A DNA stretch of 64,000 bases from Alcaligenes faecalis (lineage in GTDB: Bacteria > Pseudomonadota > Gammaproteobacteria > Burkholderiales > Burkholderiaceae_B), in the NCBI RefSeq assembly GCF_002443155.1, contig NZ_CP023667.1, forward strand, positions 2,480,001 to 2,544,000, read 5' to 3'. Under the pieces are notes generated by a model that had not been told where the DNA came from, searched no databases, and was given only the letters and a program-made list of their open reading frames with translations. Below are positions 27,287-40,413 of this stretch, one piece after another (position 1 is the stretch's first letter; each line of letters begins with the position of its first letter). The translations under genes and the position numbers were made by a program.

Positions 27287-27682
27287 GTGGAAAAAGTACG
27301 TAAAACCGAGGCCGAGTGGCGCGCCCAGCTCAGCCCCGAAGAATTCTATGTCACCCGTCAGAAAGGGACGGAACGTGCCTTTACCGGCCGCTACTGGGAC
27401 ACCACCACGTCCGGCATTTACCGCTGCGTGGGCTGCGGCACGCCCCTGTTTGCTTCGGACACCAAGTTTGATGCCGGTTGCGGCTGGCCCAGCTACTTCA
27501 CCCCCCTGAACCCGGACAATGTGCGCGAGGAGCTGGATACCAGCCACGGCATGCGGCGCACCGAAGTGCTGTGCAATGTCTGCGATGCTCATTTGGGCCA
27601 CGTCTTTGAAGACGGTCCCCCACCCACTGGGCTACGATATTGCATTAACTCTCTATCCATGACTTTTGAACCCGAAGCATGA
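27287..27682 (+). CDS. msrB: MsrB, peptide-methionine (R)-S-oxide reductase
   Basis: 131 residues with a GTG start at 27287, preceded by AAGG. Zinc ligands are Cys47, Cys50, Cys96 and Cys99; the catalytic Cys119 is in RYCINS, and Cys64 (AGCGWPSY) is the likely resolving residue. It reduces the R-epimer of methionine sulfoxide in cytosolic proteins. It overlaps yciB by four bases, giving a compact msrB-yciB-bolA-ppi run. The window therefore holds both the cytosolic (MsrB) and the periplasmic (MsrPQ) repair systems. Confidence 0.97.
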   Translation: MEKVRKTEAEWRAQLSPEEFYVTRQKGTERAFTGRYWDTTTSGIYRCVGCGTPLFASDTKFDAGCGWPSYFTPLNPDNVREELDTSHGMRRTEVLCNVCDAHLGHVFEDGPPPTGLRYCINSLSMTFEPEA

Positions 27683-28245
27683 AGAAGCTTTTATTTGATC
27701 TGTTCCCGCTGGTTCTGTTCTTTCTGGCATTTCGCTTCTCCGACATCTACGTGGCAACCGGCGTGGCCATGGCTGCCTCGGTCCTGCAGATACTCTGGCT
27801 AAAGCTCACCAGCAAGGCGATCGAGACCTCGCACTGGATCAATCTGGCCGTCATTGTGGTCTTTGGCGGTGCCACCCTGTTCTTCCACAACGATGTCTTC
27901 ATCCGCTGGAAGCCCACGGTGCTGTACTGGATCTTCGCGCTGGTGCTGCTGGGCGGACGTTACCTGATGCATCGCAACCTGATGCAAAAATTCATGGGCA
28001 CCCACCTGGTGTTGCCCGGCCATGTCTGGGACAAATTAAACCTGGTCTGGGCGAGCTTTTTTGTCGCCATGGGCCTGGTCAATCTGTACGTTGCCTTCTC
28101 GGGCCACTTTACCGAATCCCAATGGGTCAACTTCAAGGCCTTTGGCCTGCTCGGTTTGATGCTGGTGTTTGTCGTTGCCCAATCCTTGTGGCTGGGCCGC
28201 TACCTGCAAGACTCTTCCGACAACTCCACTCCCCCCAAATCTTGA
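27679..28245 (+). CDS. yciB: YciB/IspA-type inner-membrane septation protein
   Basis: 188 residues with about five to six membrane segments. Family features are the opening [19 protein letters not shown], the segment [17 protein letters not shown], and [23 protein letters not shown]. YciB influences cell-envelope synthesis and septation and interacts with elongation and division proteins in E. coli; the biochemical activity is not settled. Its ATG overlaps the msrB stop (ATGA), so it is translationally coupled. BolA follows after seven bases. Confidence 0.94.
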   Translation: MKKLLFDLFPLVLFFLAFRFSDIYVATGVAMAASVLQILWLKLTSKAIETSHWINLAVIVVFGGATLFFHNDVFIRWKPTVLYWIFALVLLGGRYLMHRNLMQKFMGTHLVLPGHVWDKLNLVWASFFVAMGLVNLYVAFSGHFTESQWVNFKAFGLLGLMLVFVVAQSLWLGRYLQDSSDNSTPPKS

Positions 28246-28252
28246 TTTCGCC

Positions 28253-28516
28253 ATGACAGACGCACTTGCTTCCCTGATTCACGAACGGCTCCAGGCACTG
28301 GAACCGTCGGAACTGGACATCATCAATGAGTCCCATCTGCACGCTGGCCACGCCGGTGCACAAGGTGGTGCAAGCCACTTTCGGGTGATCATCGCCTCGA
28401 AACAATTTGATGGAATTTCAACACTGGCACGACACAGACTTGTGTATGATCGCGTCCACGATCTAATGCCTTTCCCGATTCACGCATTGGCTATTCAAGC
28501 CAAAACCACCGCTTAA
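28253..28516 (+). CDS. BolA/IbaG family protein
   Basis: 87 residues from the ATG at 28253 (MTDALASLI); an upstream in-frame start would run into yciB. BolA-fold landmarks are ESHLHAGH, SHFRVIIAS and the C-terminal HALAIQAKT. BolA proteins bind monothiol glutaredoxins and [2Fe-2S] clusters and act in iron-sulfur trafficking or transcription control. The short length and lack of extra domains fit a classical BolA. It sits between yciB and the parvulin gene, eight bases before the latter. Confidence 0.92.
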   Translation: MTDALASLIHERLQALEPSELDIINESHLHAGHAGAQGGASHFRVIIASKQFDGISTLARHRLVYDRVHDLMPFPIHALAIQAKTTA

Positions 28517-28524
28517 GGATGCTC

Positions 28525-29301
28525 ATGAAACGTATTGCCGCATTTGCCCTGACCTGCGCTATGGCTGCTCCCGTCTATGCACAGACGATTGCCACCGTAA
28601 ACGGCAAAAACCTCACGCAAAAAGACCTGGATCAGTTCGTCGCCGTTCTGGTCGAGCAAGGCGCCAAGGACTCGCCCGAGTTGCGTGAGCAAGTCAAACA
28701 GGAAATGGTCAACCGTCTGGCCGTGGTGCAAGCCGCTGAAAAAGCCGGTATCGACAAGACCAACCAGGTTCAGCAAGAGCTGGAACTGGCCCGCCAGAGC
28801 ATTCTGGTCCGTGCCTTGATGGCCGATTACCTGAAAAAGAATCCCGTCACCGACGCCGATCTGACCAAGGAATACAACACCATCAAGGCGATGGAAGAAG
28901 GTCAGCAGGAATACAAGGTACGCCACATTCTGGTCAAGGACGAGGCAGTTGCCAAAGACCTGCTGGCAAAGATCAAGTCCAAGAAAGTCAGCTTTGCTGA
29001 TGCGGCCAAGAAAGACTCCATCGACACCGGTAGCGGCCAGCAAGGCGGCGATCTGGGCTGGGCTCCTAGCTCCACCTACGTGCCCGAGTTCGCTCAGGCT
29101 GTAGAGAAGATGAAAAAAGGCGAGCTGAGCGCTGCGCCTGTGCAGTCGCAGTTTGGCTGGCACATCATCCAGGTGGACGATGCTCGCCCTGTGACCTTCC
29201 CGGCCATGGCTGAAGTCAAGCCTCAGCTGGAAGAAATGATGCGTCAGCGCAAGCTGGCCGAGTACCAGCAGAAAATCCTGAAAGAAGCCAACATCAAGTA
29301 A
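28525..29301 (+). CDS. periplasmic parvulin-type peptidyl-prolyl isomerase
   Basis: 258 residues from the ATG at 28525, preceded by AAGGA. A signal peptide (MKRIAAFALTCAMAAPVYAQ) is followed by a SurA-N-like helical region (about residues 25-125) and a single rotamase domain (about 130-225) with YKVRHILVKDE, GGDLGW and FGWHIIQVDD. It helps fold exported or outer-membrane proteins. Its layout resembles PpiC/PrsA proteins more than SurA, which has two parvulin domains. Two hairpins follow the stop codon. Confidence 0.92.
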   Translation: MKRIAAFALTCAMAAPVYAQTIATVNGKNLTQKDLDQFVAVLVEQGAKDSPELREQVKQEMVNRLAVVQAAEKAGIDKTNQVQQELELARQSILVRALMADYLKKNPVTDADLTKEYNTIKAMEEGQQEYKVRHILVKDEAVAKDLLAKIKSKKVSFADAAKKDSIDTGSGQQGGDLGWAPSSTYVPEFAQAVEKMKKGELSAAPVQSQFGWHIIQVDDARPVTFPAMAEVKPQLEEMMRQRKLAEYQQKILKEANIK

Positions 29302-29313
29302 GGACTTTGACGG

Positions 29314-29338
29314 CCGCTTTGTCTTCTCGATAAAGCGG
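29314..29338 (+). terminator. hairpin after the parvulin gene
   Basis: CCGCTTT pairs with AAAGCGG around GTCTTCTCGAT, directly after the parvulin stop codon. No good T-run follows, so it may assist the stronger hairpin at 29351. Confidence 0.45.
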
Positions 29339-29350
29339 CTTGCAGGAAAA

Positions 29351-29386
29351 ACAAATATGGCGCCCCAAGGGCGCCATATTTGTTTG
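29351..29386. terminator. bidirectional terminator (parvulin / ligA)
   Basis: ACAAATATGGCGCC pairs perfectly with GGCGCCATATTTGT over 14 bp. On the minus strand it runs into TTTTTCC, a good T-run for ligA; on the plus strand the T content is moderate. Confidence 0.85.
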
Positions 29387-29426
29387 TGGTGAAGATCGTT
29401 CACTGAATGTTGTTCATGGGGGTGCT

Positions 29427-32533
<3,107 letters not shown>

Positions 32534-32578
32534 TGTCAGTTCCGTCGAATCAACACTAGCGGATTAAAAAAAACAGGC

Positions 32579-35500
32579 TTACACGCTGCTCATTTGCATG
32601 GCAGCGTCTACGTCCACTGCCACAATTCGGGATACACCCTGCTCTTGCATCGTGACCCCGATCAGTTGTTTGGCCATTTGCATGGCAATTTTATTGTGAG
32701 AAATAAATAAAAACTGGGTTTGGTCGCTCATGCTGGCCACCAGATTGGCATAGCGTTCGGTATTCGCATCATCCAGCGGCGCATCCACCTCGTCCAGCAA
32801 ACAAAACGGGGCAGGGTTCAGCTTGAAGAAGGCAAAAACCAGTGCAGTCGCGGTCAATGCCTTTTCACCACCCGAGAGCAAATGAATCGTGCTATTGCGC
32901 TTGCCCGGCGGTTGGGCCATGACCTGCACCCCAGCCTCCAGCACTTCATCGCCCACCATTGTCAGTTTAGCCTCTCCACCACCAAATAGCCTTGGGAAAA
33001 GCTCGCCAAAGTGCTGATTAACGATGTTGAATGTTTCCATGAGCAACTGGCGCGTCTCGCGGTCAATCTTGCGAATCGCGTCTTCCAGAGTCTCGATGGC
33101 ATCACTCAAATCCTTATGCTGGGCATCCAGGTAGGTCTTGCGTTCTTGCGCTGTAGTCAGCTCTTCAAGGGCCGCCAGGTTCACCGGGCCCAGGCCTTCA
33201 ATCTGGCGCGAGATACGCTGCACTTCAGACTGCAACCAGCCCACACGCTGCCATTCTGGTGTCTTTTCCTGTAACAAGCTCCACAGTTCGGAACGGTTCA
33301 CCTTTCTGCTGTCCAGCTGTTCAGCAAACTGTTCGACCGCCAGACGCGAGGCTTGTTCCTGCAACTGCAATTCGGTAACTTGCTCGCGCAAGGGCCCCAG
33401 ATTCTTTTCATTCTCGGCACGGGCCTGCTCATGCTCACGCAATTGAGCAGCCAAGGTATCGAGCTGAATTTTTGCCAGGCGAACGGCTTCTTCACGCTCC
33501 GCGCGCAATTCCAGCGCGTCCTGCAAACCAGCTTGTGCAGCAGAGGCGTCCAGATCCAGCAATTCGCCTTGCAAACCTTCCAGTTGACCGGCCGTGCGTT
33601 GTGCCTGCTCCTGCGCCAGGGCCAAGTTGCGCTCCAGTTCAGCCATACGCTGTACCAACGTGCGCTCGGCAAACTGGGCATCATGCACAGCGCGTTCGCG
33701 CTCGTGTACGGTACGGCGGGCCTGTTCGGCCAGTTCCGCGCCCTTCTCGCCTTCCATCTGCGCTTCCGCAAACACGCCTTGATGCTCGGCCAGCTCTTCG
33801 TCCAGCGCTTCAAAACGGGCCTCGAACTCCTCGCGGTTCGCCTGCAACTCTTCGCGCTGTACCGCCAGCTCTTCCAGCTCTTCGTTGATACGACCACCGC
33901 GCTCTTGCGATTGCTGCGCCTGTTGTGCCAGCTTGGAGTGCTCCAGCTGCACATCGTGCATACGGGCTGTCAGCTCGCCGACACGGGCTCGGGCCGGAAC
34001 CAGACCGTTACGCACTTGCTGCAGGGCCATTTCGGCCTGGGTGCTGGTATGGCCCAACTCGTCCACAATCAGTTGGGCGCCACGCAGCTCCCGCTCCAGA
34101 TGCGCAATTTCCTGCTGACGTGCCAGCATCCCGGCTTGTTCGGAGTCTGGTGCGTAAAAGCGAATGCTGTGCTTATCCACCAAATGACCGTCACGCACCA
34201 CAATGGCCATTTGATCCGTCAACTGCTCGCGCAAGCTCAGGGCCTGCTTCAAATCCTGACAGACATAGACCTGGTGCAACCAGTTATCCAGCAAGCTGCG
34301 CAAGCCGCCTTCCTGCTGCCGCAGTACCGAGGTCAGCAAAGGCAGATCCAGAGCAGGCTTGGCCGGCGCCCCCGCTTCGGGCAACTGGTAAAAACTTAAA
34401 CGAGCAGGTGGCGCATCACTGGCGAAAGCAGCCGCCATATCCAGGCGACGCAGCTCCAAAGCCGTCATGCGCTCGCGCAGCACGGCTTCCAGCGCGGTTT
34501 CCCACCCTTTTTCCACGTCCAGGCTTTGCCAAAGACGTTTCATGCTCTCCAGCCCGTGCTTGGCCAGCCAGGGTTCCAGCGTTCCCTTGCGGGCCACGTC
34601 TTCCTGCAAACGGCTCAAGGCCAAATGACGCGCTTCCAGACGGGCCATGTCCTGCCCGCCTTGCACAGCTTGTTCCTGCGCTTTCTTGCGCTCTTCTTCC
34701 AGTCGGGGAAGCTGGGCTTCCAGATGCTGCATATGCTCCTGAGCTTGCTGCAATTGATTTTGCAGCATGTTCAGATCGCCTTGCAGCCGTTCCAGATTGT
34801 CCGGGTCCGGGGCATTGAGTTCGCGCAGTTCCTGCTTCAAGCGCTCCTGACGCTGCTCCACGCCTTGAATCTGGCGGTCGGCATCACGCTGCGATTGCGC
34901 AGCCAACGCCAGATTCTGCTCCAGACGAGCCAACGCCATGCGCATTTCGTCCCGACGCTGGGCTTGTTCGCGTACGCGCAGCTCCAGATCGGGCAAGGCG
35001 CCTTGCGCCTCCTCCAGCAGAATCTGTAATTCTTCCAGCTTTACCGCGGCTTCTTCGCGCTGCTGCTCACTGTTTTCCAGTTCTTGCTGGCAATGTTCTT
35101 GTTGTTCAATCCAGTCATGCTGCTGTTGTTCCAGTTGCTCACGGCGCTGCGCCATGCGGCTGCGCGAATCCAGCACATGACGGATTTCCGCTTCCAGGCT
35201 GGATACTTGAGAGCCCGCCTCATACAACTGGCTTTGCGCCAGATGCAAGGCGTCACCGGCCTGCAAATGAGCCTGTCGCTGTGACTCCAACGCAGACTCG
35301 GTATGCCGCAAGCCGGCAATTGATTCTTCCAGTTTGGTCTGAGCTTGCTCAATCGCCAGGAAACGGGCTTTCTGATCGCCCTGCGCATTGGACTCTTTCA
35401 ATAACCACAGCAGGTTTTGCTTGAGTTCGCCATCTTGCTGCAAGTCACGATACTGGCGCGCCACTTCGGCCTGCGCCTGCAATTTCTCCAGCTGCGCATC

Positions 35501-36103
35501 CAGTTCCCTTTGGATATCTTCCACACGCAGCAGGTTTTCGCGGGTATCACGCAAGCGGCTTTCTGTTTCGCGGCGACGCTCCTTGTAGCGCGATACACCC
35601 GCAGCTTCTTCCAGAAACACGCGCAACTCTTCGGGCTTGGCTTCGATCAGGCGGTTGATCATGCCCTGCCCGATGATGGCGTAGCCACGCGCCCCCAGGC
35701 CCGTCCCCAGAAAGATGTCGTGAATGTCACGCCGACGAACGGCCTGATTGTTCAGAAAATAGCTGCTGGTTCCGTCCCGGCTCAGGACACGCCGTACCGA
35801 GATCTCGGCATAGGTGCTCCACTGGCCCGAGGCCCGCCCCTCAGAATTATCGAAAACCAGCTCAACCGATGCCCGCCCCGCCGGTTTGCGTTGCGAGGAG
35901 CCATTGAAAATCACGTCCTGCATGGACTCGCCACGCAGCTCGGAGGCTTTGCTCTCGCCCAGCACCCAGCGCACCGCATCGATGATGTTGGATTTTCCAC
36001 AGCCGTTGGGCCCGACAACGCCAACCAACTGACTGGGAGTTGGAATGGAGGTCGGGTCCACAAAGGATTTGAAACCAGCTAGTTTGATCTGGGTTAGACG
36101 CAC
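32579..36103 (-). CDS. smc: SMC, chromosome-segregation ATPase
   Basis: 1174 residues. An N-terminal head with Walker A GPNGCGKSN (about residues 32-40) is followed by a long coiled coil rich in Gln/Glu/Arg, a central hinge (about 510-640), a returning coiled coil, and a C-terminal head with signature LSGGEKALTA and Walker B CLLDEVDAPLDD. It forms dimers that compact and segregate the chromosome with ScpAB. Betaproteobacteria use SMC where E. coli uses MukB. It is the first gene of the smc-zipA-ligA run, with a 45-base gap to zipA. Confidence 0.97.
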   Translation of the reverse strand: MRLTQIKLAGFKSFVDPTSIPTPSQLVGVVGPNGCGKSNIIDAVRWVLGESKASELRGESMQDVIFNGSSQRKPAGRASVELVFDNSEGRASGQWSTYAEISVRRVLSRDGTSSYFLNNQAVRRRDIHDIFLGTGLGARGYAIIGQGMINRLIEAKPEELRVFLEEAAGVSRYKERRRETESRLRDTRENLLRVEDIQRELDAQLEKLQAQAEVARQYRDLQQDGELKQNLLWLLKESNAQGDQKARFLAIEQAQTKLEESIAGLRHTESALESQRQAHLQAGDALHLAQSQLYEAGSQVSSLEAEIRHVLDSRSRMAQRREQLEQQQHDWIEQQEHCQQELENSEQQREEAAVKLEELQILLEEAQGALPDLELRVREQAQRRDEMRMALARLEQNLALAAQSQRDADRQIQGVEQRQERLKQELRELNAPDPDNLERLQGDLNMLQNQLQQAQEHMQHLEAQLPRLEEERKKAQEQAVQGGQDMARLEARHLALSRLQEDVARKGTLEPWLAKHGLESMKRLWQSLDVEKGWETALEAVLRERMTALELRRLDMAAAFASDAPPARLSFYQLPEAGAPAKPALDLPLLTSVLRQQEGGLRSLLDNWLHQVYVCQDLKQALSLREQLTDQMAIVVRDGHLVDKHSIRFYAPDSEQAGMLARQQEIAHLERELRGAQLIVDELGHTSTQAEMALQQVRNGLVPARARVGELTARMHDVQLEHSKLAQQAQQSQERGGRINEELEELAVQREELQANREEFEARFEALDEELAEHQGVFAEAQMEGEKGAELAEQARRTVHERERAVHDAQFAERTLVQRMAELERNLALAQEQAQRTAGQLEGLQGELLDLDASAAQAGLQDALELRAEREEAVRLAKIQLDTLAAQLREHEQARAENEKNLGPLREQVTELQLQEQASRLAVEQFAEQLDSRKVNRSELWSLLQEKTPEWQRVGWLQSEVQRISRQIEGLGPVNLAALEELTTAQERKTYLDAQHKDLSDAIETLEDAIRKIDRETRQLLMETFNIVNQHFGELFPRLFGGGEAKLTMVGDEVLEAGVQVMAQPPGKRNSTIHLLSGGEKALTATALVFAFFKLNPAPFCLLDEVDAPLDDANTERYANLVASMSDQTQFLFISHNKIAMQMAKQLIGVTMQEQGVSRIVAVDVDAAMQMSSV

Positions 36104-36604
36104 AGGGTAGAAGTCAGCTCAGAAAAGACCAATTTGAACAGGCGCGCAGGCGCATTTCTATCTGCCTGGCACCGCGAATCGTATGATACCGCAGCACCTG
36201 CCACCCATAGCAAAGACGGCTAAAAAACAAATGAAAACCAGGCCATGGCTGCAAGAATGATAAGGCAGTACATACCCCTATGCCGTCAAGCCCTGTTTAC
36301 CCTGCTTGGCACGCGGGAAAGCGGGGTCAGGCAAGGCATCTACAATAGGGCTTGAGCAAGCTGCACCCGGCCCGAAAATCCGAGCAGACACACACCTGCA
36401 ATGAATTTCTAATACCACTGCCCCCGCAGTCCCTGTTATTCTTGCTCCCCATCTCTCTTCGTAAATTTCGCACCGGCTCAGGCTTTATCAGGAAAACTGT
36501 GGTGGGCAGCCCCCAGCCAGCTCGTCCTGCCTGATACCTGACCTTGATTCGTGTCTTGCAGTCACCGTACTGTTTTGAAAAGACACACGCATTCGGGATG
36601 TATT
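36104..36604. other. divergent region between smc and lplT
   Basis: 501 bases with no credible gene on either strand. It must hold promoters for smc (-) and lplT (+). TATCAT on the minus strand (about 36179-36184) is the best -10 candidate for smc but lacks a well-spaced -35. I see no strong repeat or RNA structure. Confidence 0.4.
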
Positions 36605-37915
36605 TTGAATAAAGGATTTTATCTGGTCATGGCCGCGCAGGCATTGTCGTCAGTTGCCGACAATGCCTTGCTGATTGCCGCCATCGCCCTGATCGCTGAC
36701 CTGCACGGACCTATCTGGATGGTCCCCATGATGAAATGGTGGTTTGCGCTGTCCTACGTGCTATTGGCCGCCTTTGTAGGTGCCTTTGCCGACTCGTATC
36801 CCAAGGGCCGGGTGATGTTCGCCACCAACGCCATCAAGCTGATCGGCTGTATGTTGATGTTCTGCCACCAGTACTTTGGCATGAACGACTCCCAGCAACT
36901 GGTTCTGGTCTTTGTCTCCTACACCCTGGTTGGTATCGGTGCTGCCGCCTACTCCCCGGCCAAGTACGGCATCGTCACCGAGATGCTCAAGCCCGAACAG
37001 TTGGTCAAGGGCAATAGCTGGATTGAAGGGCTGACTGTTCTGTCCATCATCGGCGGCACGGTGCTGGGCGGTGTCCTGATCAACCCGTCTATCGCCAGCT
37101 CGCTGGCCGAACACCCATTGATTGCACCTTTGGCCCAGACACGTGCCGAAGTCGCTATCTTGCTGATTTCCTTTATCTATCTGTCGGCGGCCCTGTGCAA
37201 TCTGCTGATCCCACGCACCAATATCGACTACCCGCCCCAGCAAAAGAACCCCATTTTGCTGCTCAAGGAATTCCGTACCTACGTGCACATTCTGTGGCGT
37301 GACAAGCTGGGCCAGATCTCGCTGGCCGTGACAACCCTGTTCTGGGGCGCCGGTGCCACGCTGCAATTCATTGTGATCGAGTGGGGCGCTCAGCATCTGG
37401 GCTATCGCCTGGACCAGGCCTCCGTCCTGATGGGCGTTGCCGCTTTGGGCACGGTCTTTGGCGCCGTCTTTGCCGCCCGCGTTCCCTTGAAGAAATCCCT
37501 GGCCGTTCTGCCAGTGGGCGTGGCAATGGGCTTTGTGGTTCTGCTCATGCCTTTGGTGCACGAAAAATGGGCGGTCTACACCCTGCTGATGGGTATTGGT
37601 GGCTTGTCCGGCTTTTTCGTCGTCCCCATGAATGCCCTGCTGCAACATCGCGGCCACGTCATGCTGTCGGCCGGTCACTCCATTGCCGTACAGAACTTCA
37701 ATGAGCAACTGAACATTCTGTTCATGCTGGCGCTGTACAGCCTGCTGCTGTGGCTGCGTTTGCCCATCAACTACATCATTGTGTTCTTTGGCCTGATGGT
37801 GGCATCCTTGATGACGGTATTCATCATCTGGAAAAACGCCAATCTGCGCGCGCATCCAGAGCTGGAAGCCTGCATTGGTCAGGAAGGTCATGGGCAGGCC
37901 TTGACGGCCAAATAA
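36605..37915 (+). CDS. lplT: LplT, lysophospholipid transporter (MFS)
   Basis: 436 residues if translation begins at the TTG at 36605, giving (M)NKGFYLVMAAQALSSVADNALL. GGGATG lies a few bases upstream and relatives begin near here. A GTG at 36551 and the ATG at 36629 are alternatives. Twelve membrane segments are expected; family features are ADNALLIAAIALI, GAFADSYPKGRVM and GIGAAAYSPAKYGIVTE. LplT flips lysophospholipids across the inner membrane for re-acylation. In E. coli it is next to aas; here no acyltransferase gene is adjacent. Confidence 0.9.
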   Translation: MNKGFYLVMAAQALSSVADNALLIAAIALIADLHGPIWMVPMMKWWFALSYVLLAAFVGAFADSYPKGRVMFATNAIKLIGCMLMFCHQYFGMNDSQQLVLVFVSYTLVGIGAAAYSPAKYGIVTEMLKPEQLVKGNSWIEGLTVLSIIGGTVLGGVLINPSIASSLAEHPLIAPLAQTRAEVAILLISFIYLSAALCNLLIPRTNIDYPPQQKNPILLLKEFRTYVHILWRDKLGQISLAVTTLFWGAGATLQFIVIEWGAQHLGYRLDQASVLMGVAALGTVFGAVFAARVPLKKSLAVLPVGVAMGFVVLLMPLVHEKWAVYTLLMGIGGLSGFFVVPMNALLQHRGHVMLSAGHSIAVQNFNEQLNILFMLALYSLLLWLRLPINYIIVFFGLMVASLMTVFIIWKNANLRAHPELEACIGQEGHGQALTAK

Positions 37916-37986
37916 AAAAAACCTTCGGGGACTTTTGTCTATCTTGAGACAAACCGTCGGCTAGGAAACCATCACGGCATCAAGGC

Positions 37987-38907
37987 TCAGGACTGACCCT
38001 GCAACTCGCGCAGCAAGGACAAATCCCGCCAGGCATTGGCTTTGTGCTGCGGACGCAGCAACAACGAGGCCGGATGATAAGTCACCACCAAAGGCAGACT
38101 GCGGCCCTGAGCGTCGGTATAGGTCAGCGCCTGACCCCGCAAAGCCTCCAGATCCTCATCACGACCACTTAGTGCCACTGCCGCCAAATGGCCGACGGCC
38201 AGTAAGCGGCGTGGCTGCACCAAGCGAATCTGCGCATCCAGAAAAGCCCGACACGCCACCAGCTCTTCCTGAGTAGGGGGACGATTACCCAGGGGGCGAC
38301 ACTTCACCAGATGCGTTTTATAAACCGAGGCATTGGGAATCGCGCTATTGAGCATGGCTTGCAAGAGCAGGCCCGCCTTGCCATCAAAAGGCTTTGCACT
38401 ACGATCATCGCTGGTACCCGGTGCTTCACCAATAATCATCCAGTCCGGCTCGGACAAGAGTTCGGAACCAAAGACCACTTGAGCACGGCCCGTATGCAAA
38501 CCGCATTCCTGACAAGCCTGTACCTGTTCCAGCAAGCTGGCCATATCTGGCGCTTTTTCAGGCTGAATCAGCACGGCAGGCCGCTGCACCACTTCTTCTA
38601 CAGGAGCAGCTGCTACCGGTCTGGCACCGGATTTGCGCAAGACCGCCAGCGCCTGATCACGGGCCGACATGGCATCCGTAGCCGCAGCGGGGGCTGAAAT
38701 AGGGGAAAGACTGCCCGCATCATCAAGAGGCCGCTCTACCGGCTGAGCCGTCTGCCTTGCTGCTGCGGGCTCTTGCGCAGGAGCGGCCACAGCCGCGGAC
38801 TGCACCACAGGCTGCGCCTGAGGCAGACGCGCCAAAAAAGCACGCTCCAGGCCCAACTCCAAAAGCCAGGTGCGCTGCAGAGGGGAGATAGGCTGAAAAT
38901 CGATCAT
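37987..38907 (-). CDS. uracil-DNA glycosylase, family 4-like iron-sulfur type
   Basis: 306 residues from the ATG at 38907, chosen because it overlaps the tsaB-rimI stop (ATGA). Residues 1 to about 120 are an Ala/Pro/Gln-rich, probably disordered extension. The catalytic domain has CQECGLH (cluster cysteines), the motif GEAPGTSDDRSAKPFDGKAG and the late THPAS-like VTYHPASLLLRPQ, with further Cys in VKCRP and VACRAF. It removes uracil from DNA. The long N-terminal extension is common in betaproteobacterial homologues and may bind partners. Confidence 0.9.
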   Translation of the reverse strand: MIDFQPISPLQRTWLLELGLERAFLARLPQAQPVVQSAAVAAPAQEPAAARQTAQPVERPLDDAGSLSPISAPAAATDAMSARDQALAVLRKSGARPVAAAPVEEVVQRPAVLIQPEKAPDMASLLEQVQACQECGLHTGRAQVVFGSELLSEPDWMIIGEAPGTSDDRSAKPFDGKAGLLLQAMLNSAIPNASVYKTHLVKCRPLGNRPPTQEELVACRAFLDAQIRLVQPRRLLAVGHLAAVALSGRDEDLEALRGQALTYTDAQGRSLPLVVTYHPASLLLRPQHKANAWRDLSLLRELQGQS

Positions 38908-40136
38908 GCCTCTGCCTTGATGGCCAGATTCAGACTCATCAAGACCGCGTCTTCGCGCTGTCCATCGCCAAGCGGGTAGTAGTTTTTTCGCAGGCCATCC
39001 GCCTTGAAACCGTACTTCTGATACAGGCCAATAGCCGGTGCATTCGAGGCCCGCACTTCCAGAACCACGCGCTCCAGCTGATGCTGACGGGCCCATTCCA
39101 GGCCATCATCCAGCAATTGCCGAGCCAGACCGCGCCGCTGCTGTTCAGGGGCCACTCCAATCAGCAAAAGCTCGATCATATCGGGAGCTTGCAGCCAAAT
39201 GGCATAGCCTTGCACCTGACCTTGCTTGTGAATGATCCGGGAGCAATACGCGCTATTACCCAAGGCATCCGTGAAGTTGCCCGCCGTCCAGGGGTGACTT
39301 TCCACACGACGCTCGATATCCAGCACGGCGGACACATGCCCAGCCTGCATGGCTTCAATTTGCAGGGGTTGATCCAGAGCCGCCGGGTTTCCGCCCAAGC
39401 CCTGTTCACGCTCCTGAATGGTGTAGGCGACTTTCTCGCGCACATACAGCGGCATGGCCAGATCCGGGGAAACACCACGCCCCTCATCCAGATCATGCAG
39501 AGCCAAATGCGCCACGCTGGCCCCCGTTGCACGCCAGGCCTGGCCGACTTCCCAGCCCTGCGCCAGAACGGCAGGAGCCAGATCAGGAAACTGCTCCAGC
39601 GCATCACCCACAACTTGAATAGGCTGCTGCTCTGCAATCAAACCCTCAGCCTGCAAACGGGCGATCCAGGTGGTGACCTGTGCGGCATCCAGCAAGACCG
39701 GGCTTTGCAGCACGGACCAGGAATTTTCAGCCGTCCACTTGTACACCGCGGCATAGACCTCTTGCATACGCGCATCCTGTGCCACCACATAGGCGGTGCC
39801 TTCTACGGGCGTGCCGCAAGCGGCAGCCGCCAACAGGGACGAGACAGGCAGCACCGGCAAATTCAACGCAAAGGCCATGCCTTGGGCCACGCCACAGGCC
39901 ACGCGCAGCCCGGTAAAACCACCAGGACCTTGGCCGAACGCAATGGCAGTCAGCGCCTGTCTATCCAGACCAGCCTGCTCCAGCAGTTGCTCGGCCATGG
40001 GCAAAAGACGTTCAGCGTGGTCGCCGCTACCCTCATGGCTCAGTTCCACAAGCGAAATACCCGCCTGAGTGCGAGACAACAAGGTCAGTTCACAGAGATT
40101 GGAGGAAGTCTCCAGGGCAAGAATATGTGCATCCAT
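38904..40136 (-). CDS. tsaB: TsaB-RimI bifunctional fusion
   Basis: 410 residues. Residues 1 to about 230 are TsaB (LALETSSNLCELTLL; GQGPGGFTGLRVACGVAQGMAFAL), the partner of TsaD in making threonylcarbamoyl-adenosine at tRNA position 37. Residues about 255-410 are a GNAT acetyltransferase of the RimI type, with acetyl-CoA loop QQRRGLARQLL and ASNAPAIGLYQKYGF, which acetylates the N-terminus of ribosomal protein S18. The two are neighbouring genes in many bacteria and one polypeptide here. The frame is continuous. It overlaps the downstream uracil-DNA glycosylase by four bases. Confidence 0.95.
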   Translation of the reverse strand: MDAHILALETSSNLCELTLLSRTQAGISLVELSHEGSGDHAERLLPMAEQLLEQAGLDRQALTAIAFGQGPGGFTGLRVACGVAQGMAFALNLPVLPVSSLLAAAACGTPVEGTAYVVAQDARMQEVYAAVYKWTAENSWSVLQSPVLLDAAQVTTWIARLQAEGLIAEQQPIQVVGDALEQFPDLAPAVLAQGWEVGQAWRATGASVAHLALHDLDEGRGVSPDLAMPLYVREKVAYTIQEREQGLGGNPAALDQPLQIEAMQAGHVSAVLDIERRVESHPWTAGNFTDALGNSAYCSRIIHKQGQVQGYAIWLQAPDMIELLLIGVAPEQQRRGLARQLLDDGLEWARQHQLERVVLEVRASNAPAIGLYQKYGFKADGLRKNYYPLGDGQREDAVLMSLNLAIKAEA

Positions 40137-40413
40137 CGCGCTATTTTAGTTTAAGCAGACTCAAAATAGGCAGCTCTCCGGGATCGAACAGGGACAAAGC
40201 TGTCCACAGTGAAATTTCGAGTGGGTTTCCCCTCAGGCTGGTATTTTTTTGACTTGACTCAAACCGATCAGCCAGACTATTTGCCACCATACAATCTTCT
40301 TCAAAGCCAGTACAAACCTGCTGCAAGGCGCATAAATAGTACAAAACACTTAATGTGTAATATTTTTCTACATCCCCCTATACGCGCTTTCTGATGCCTG
40401 TTACATTTTCGCT

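Noticed and set aside
36352..36534. 60-codon open frame in the smc-lplT gap
   Set aside because: Composition is unlike neighbouring genes, there is no ribosome-binding site and no recognisable similarity; the gap is more likely regulatory.
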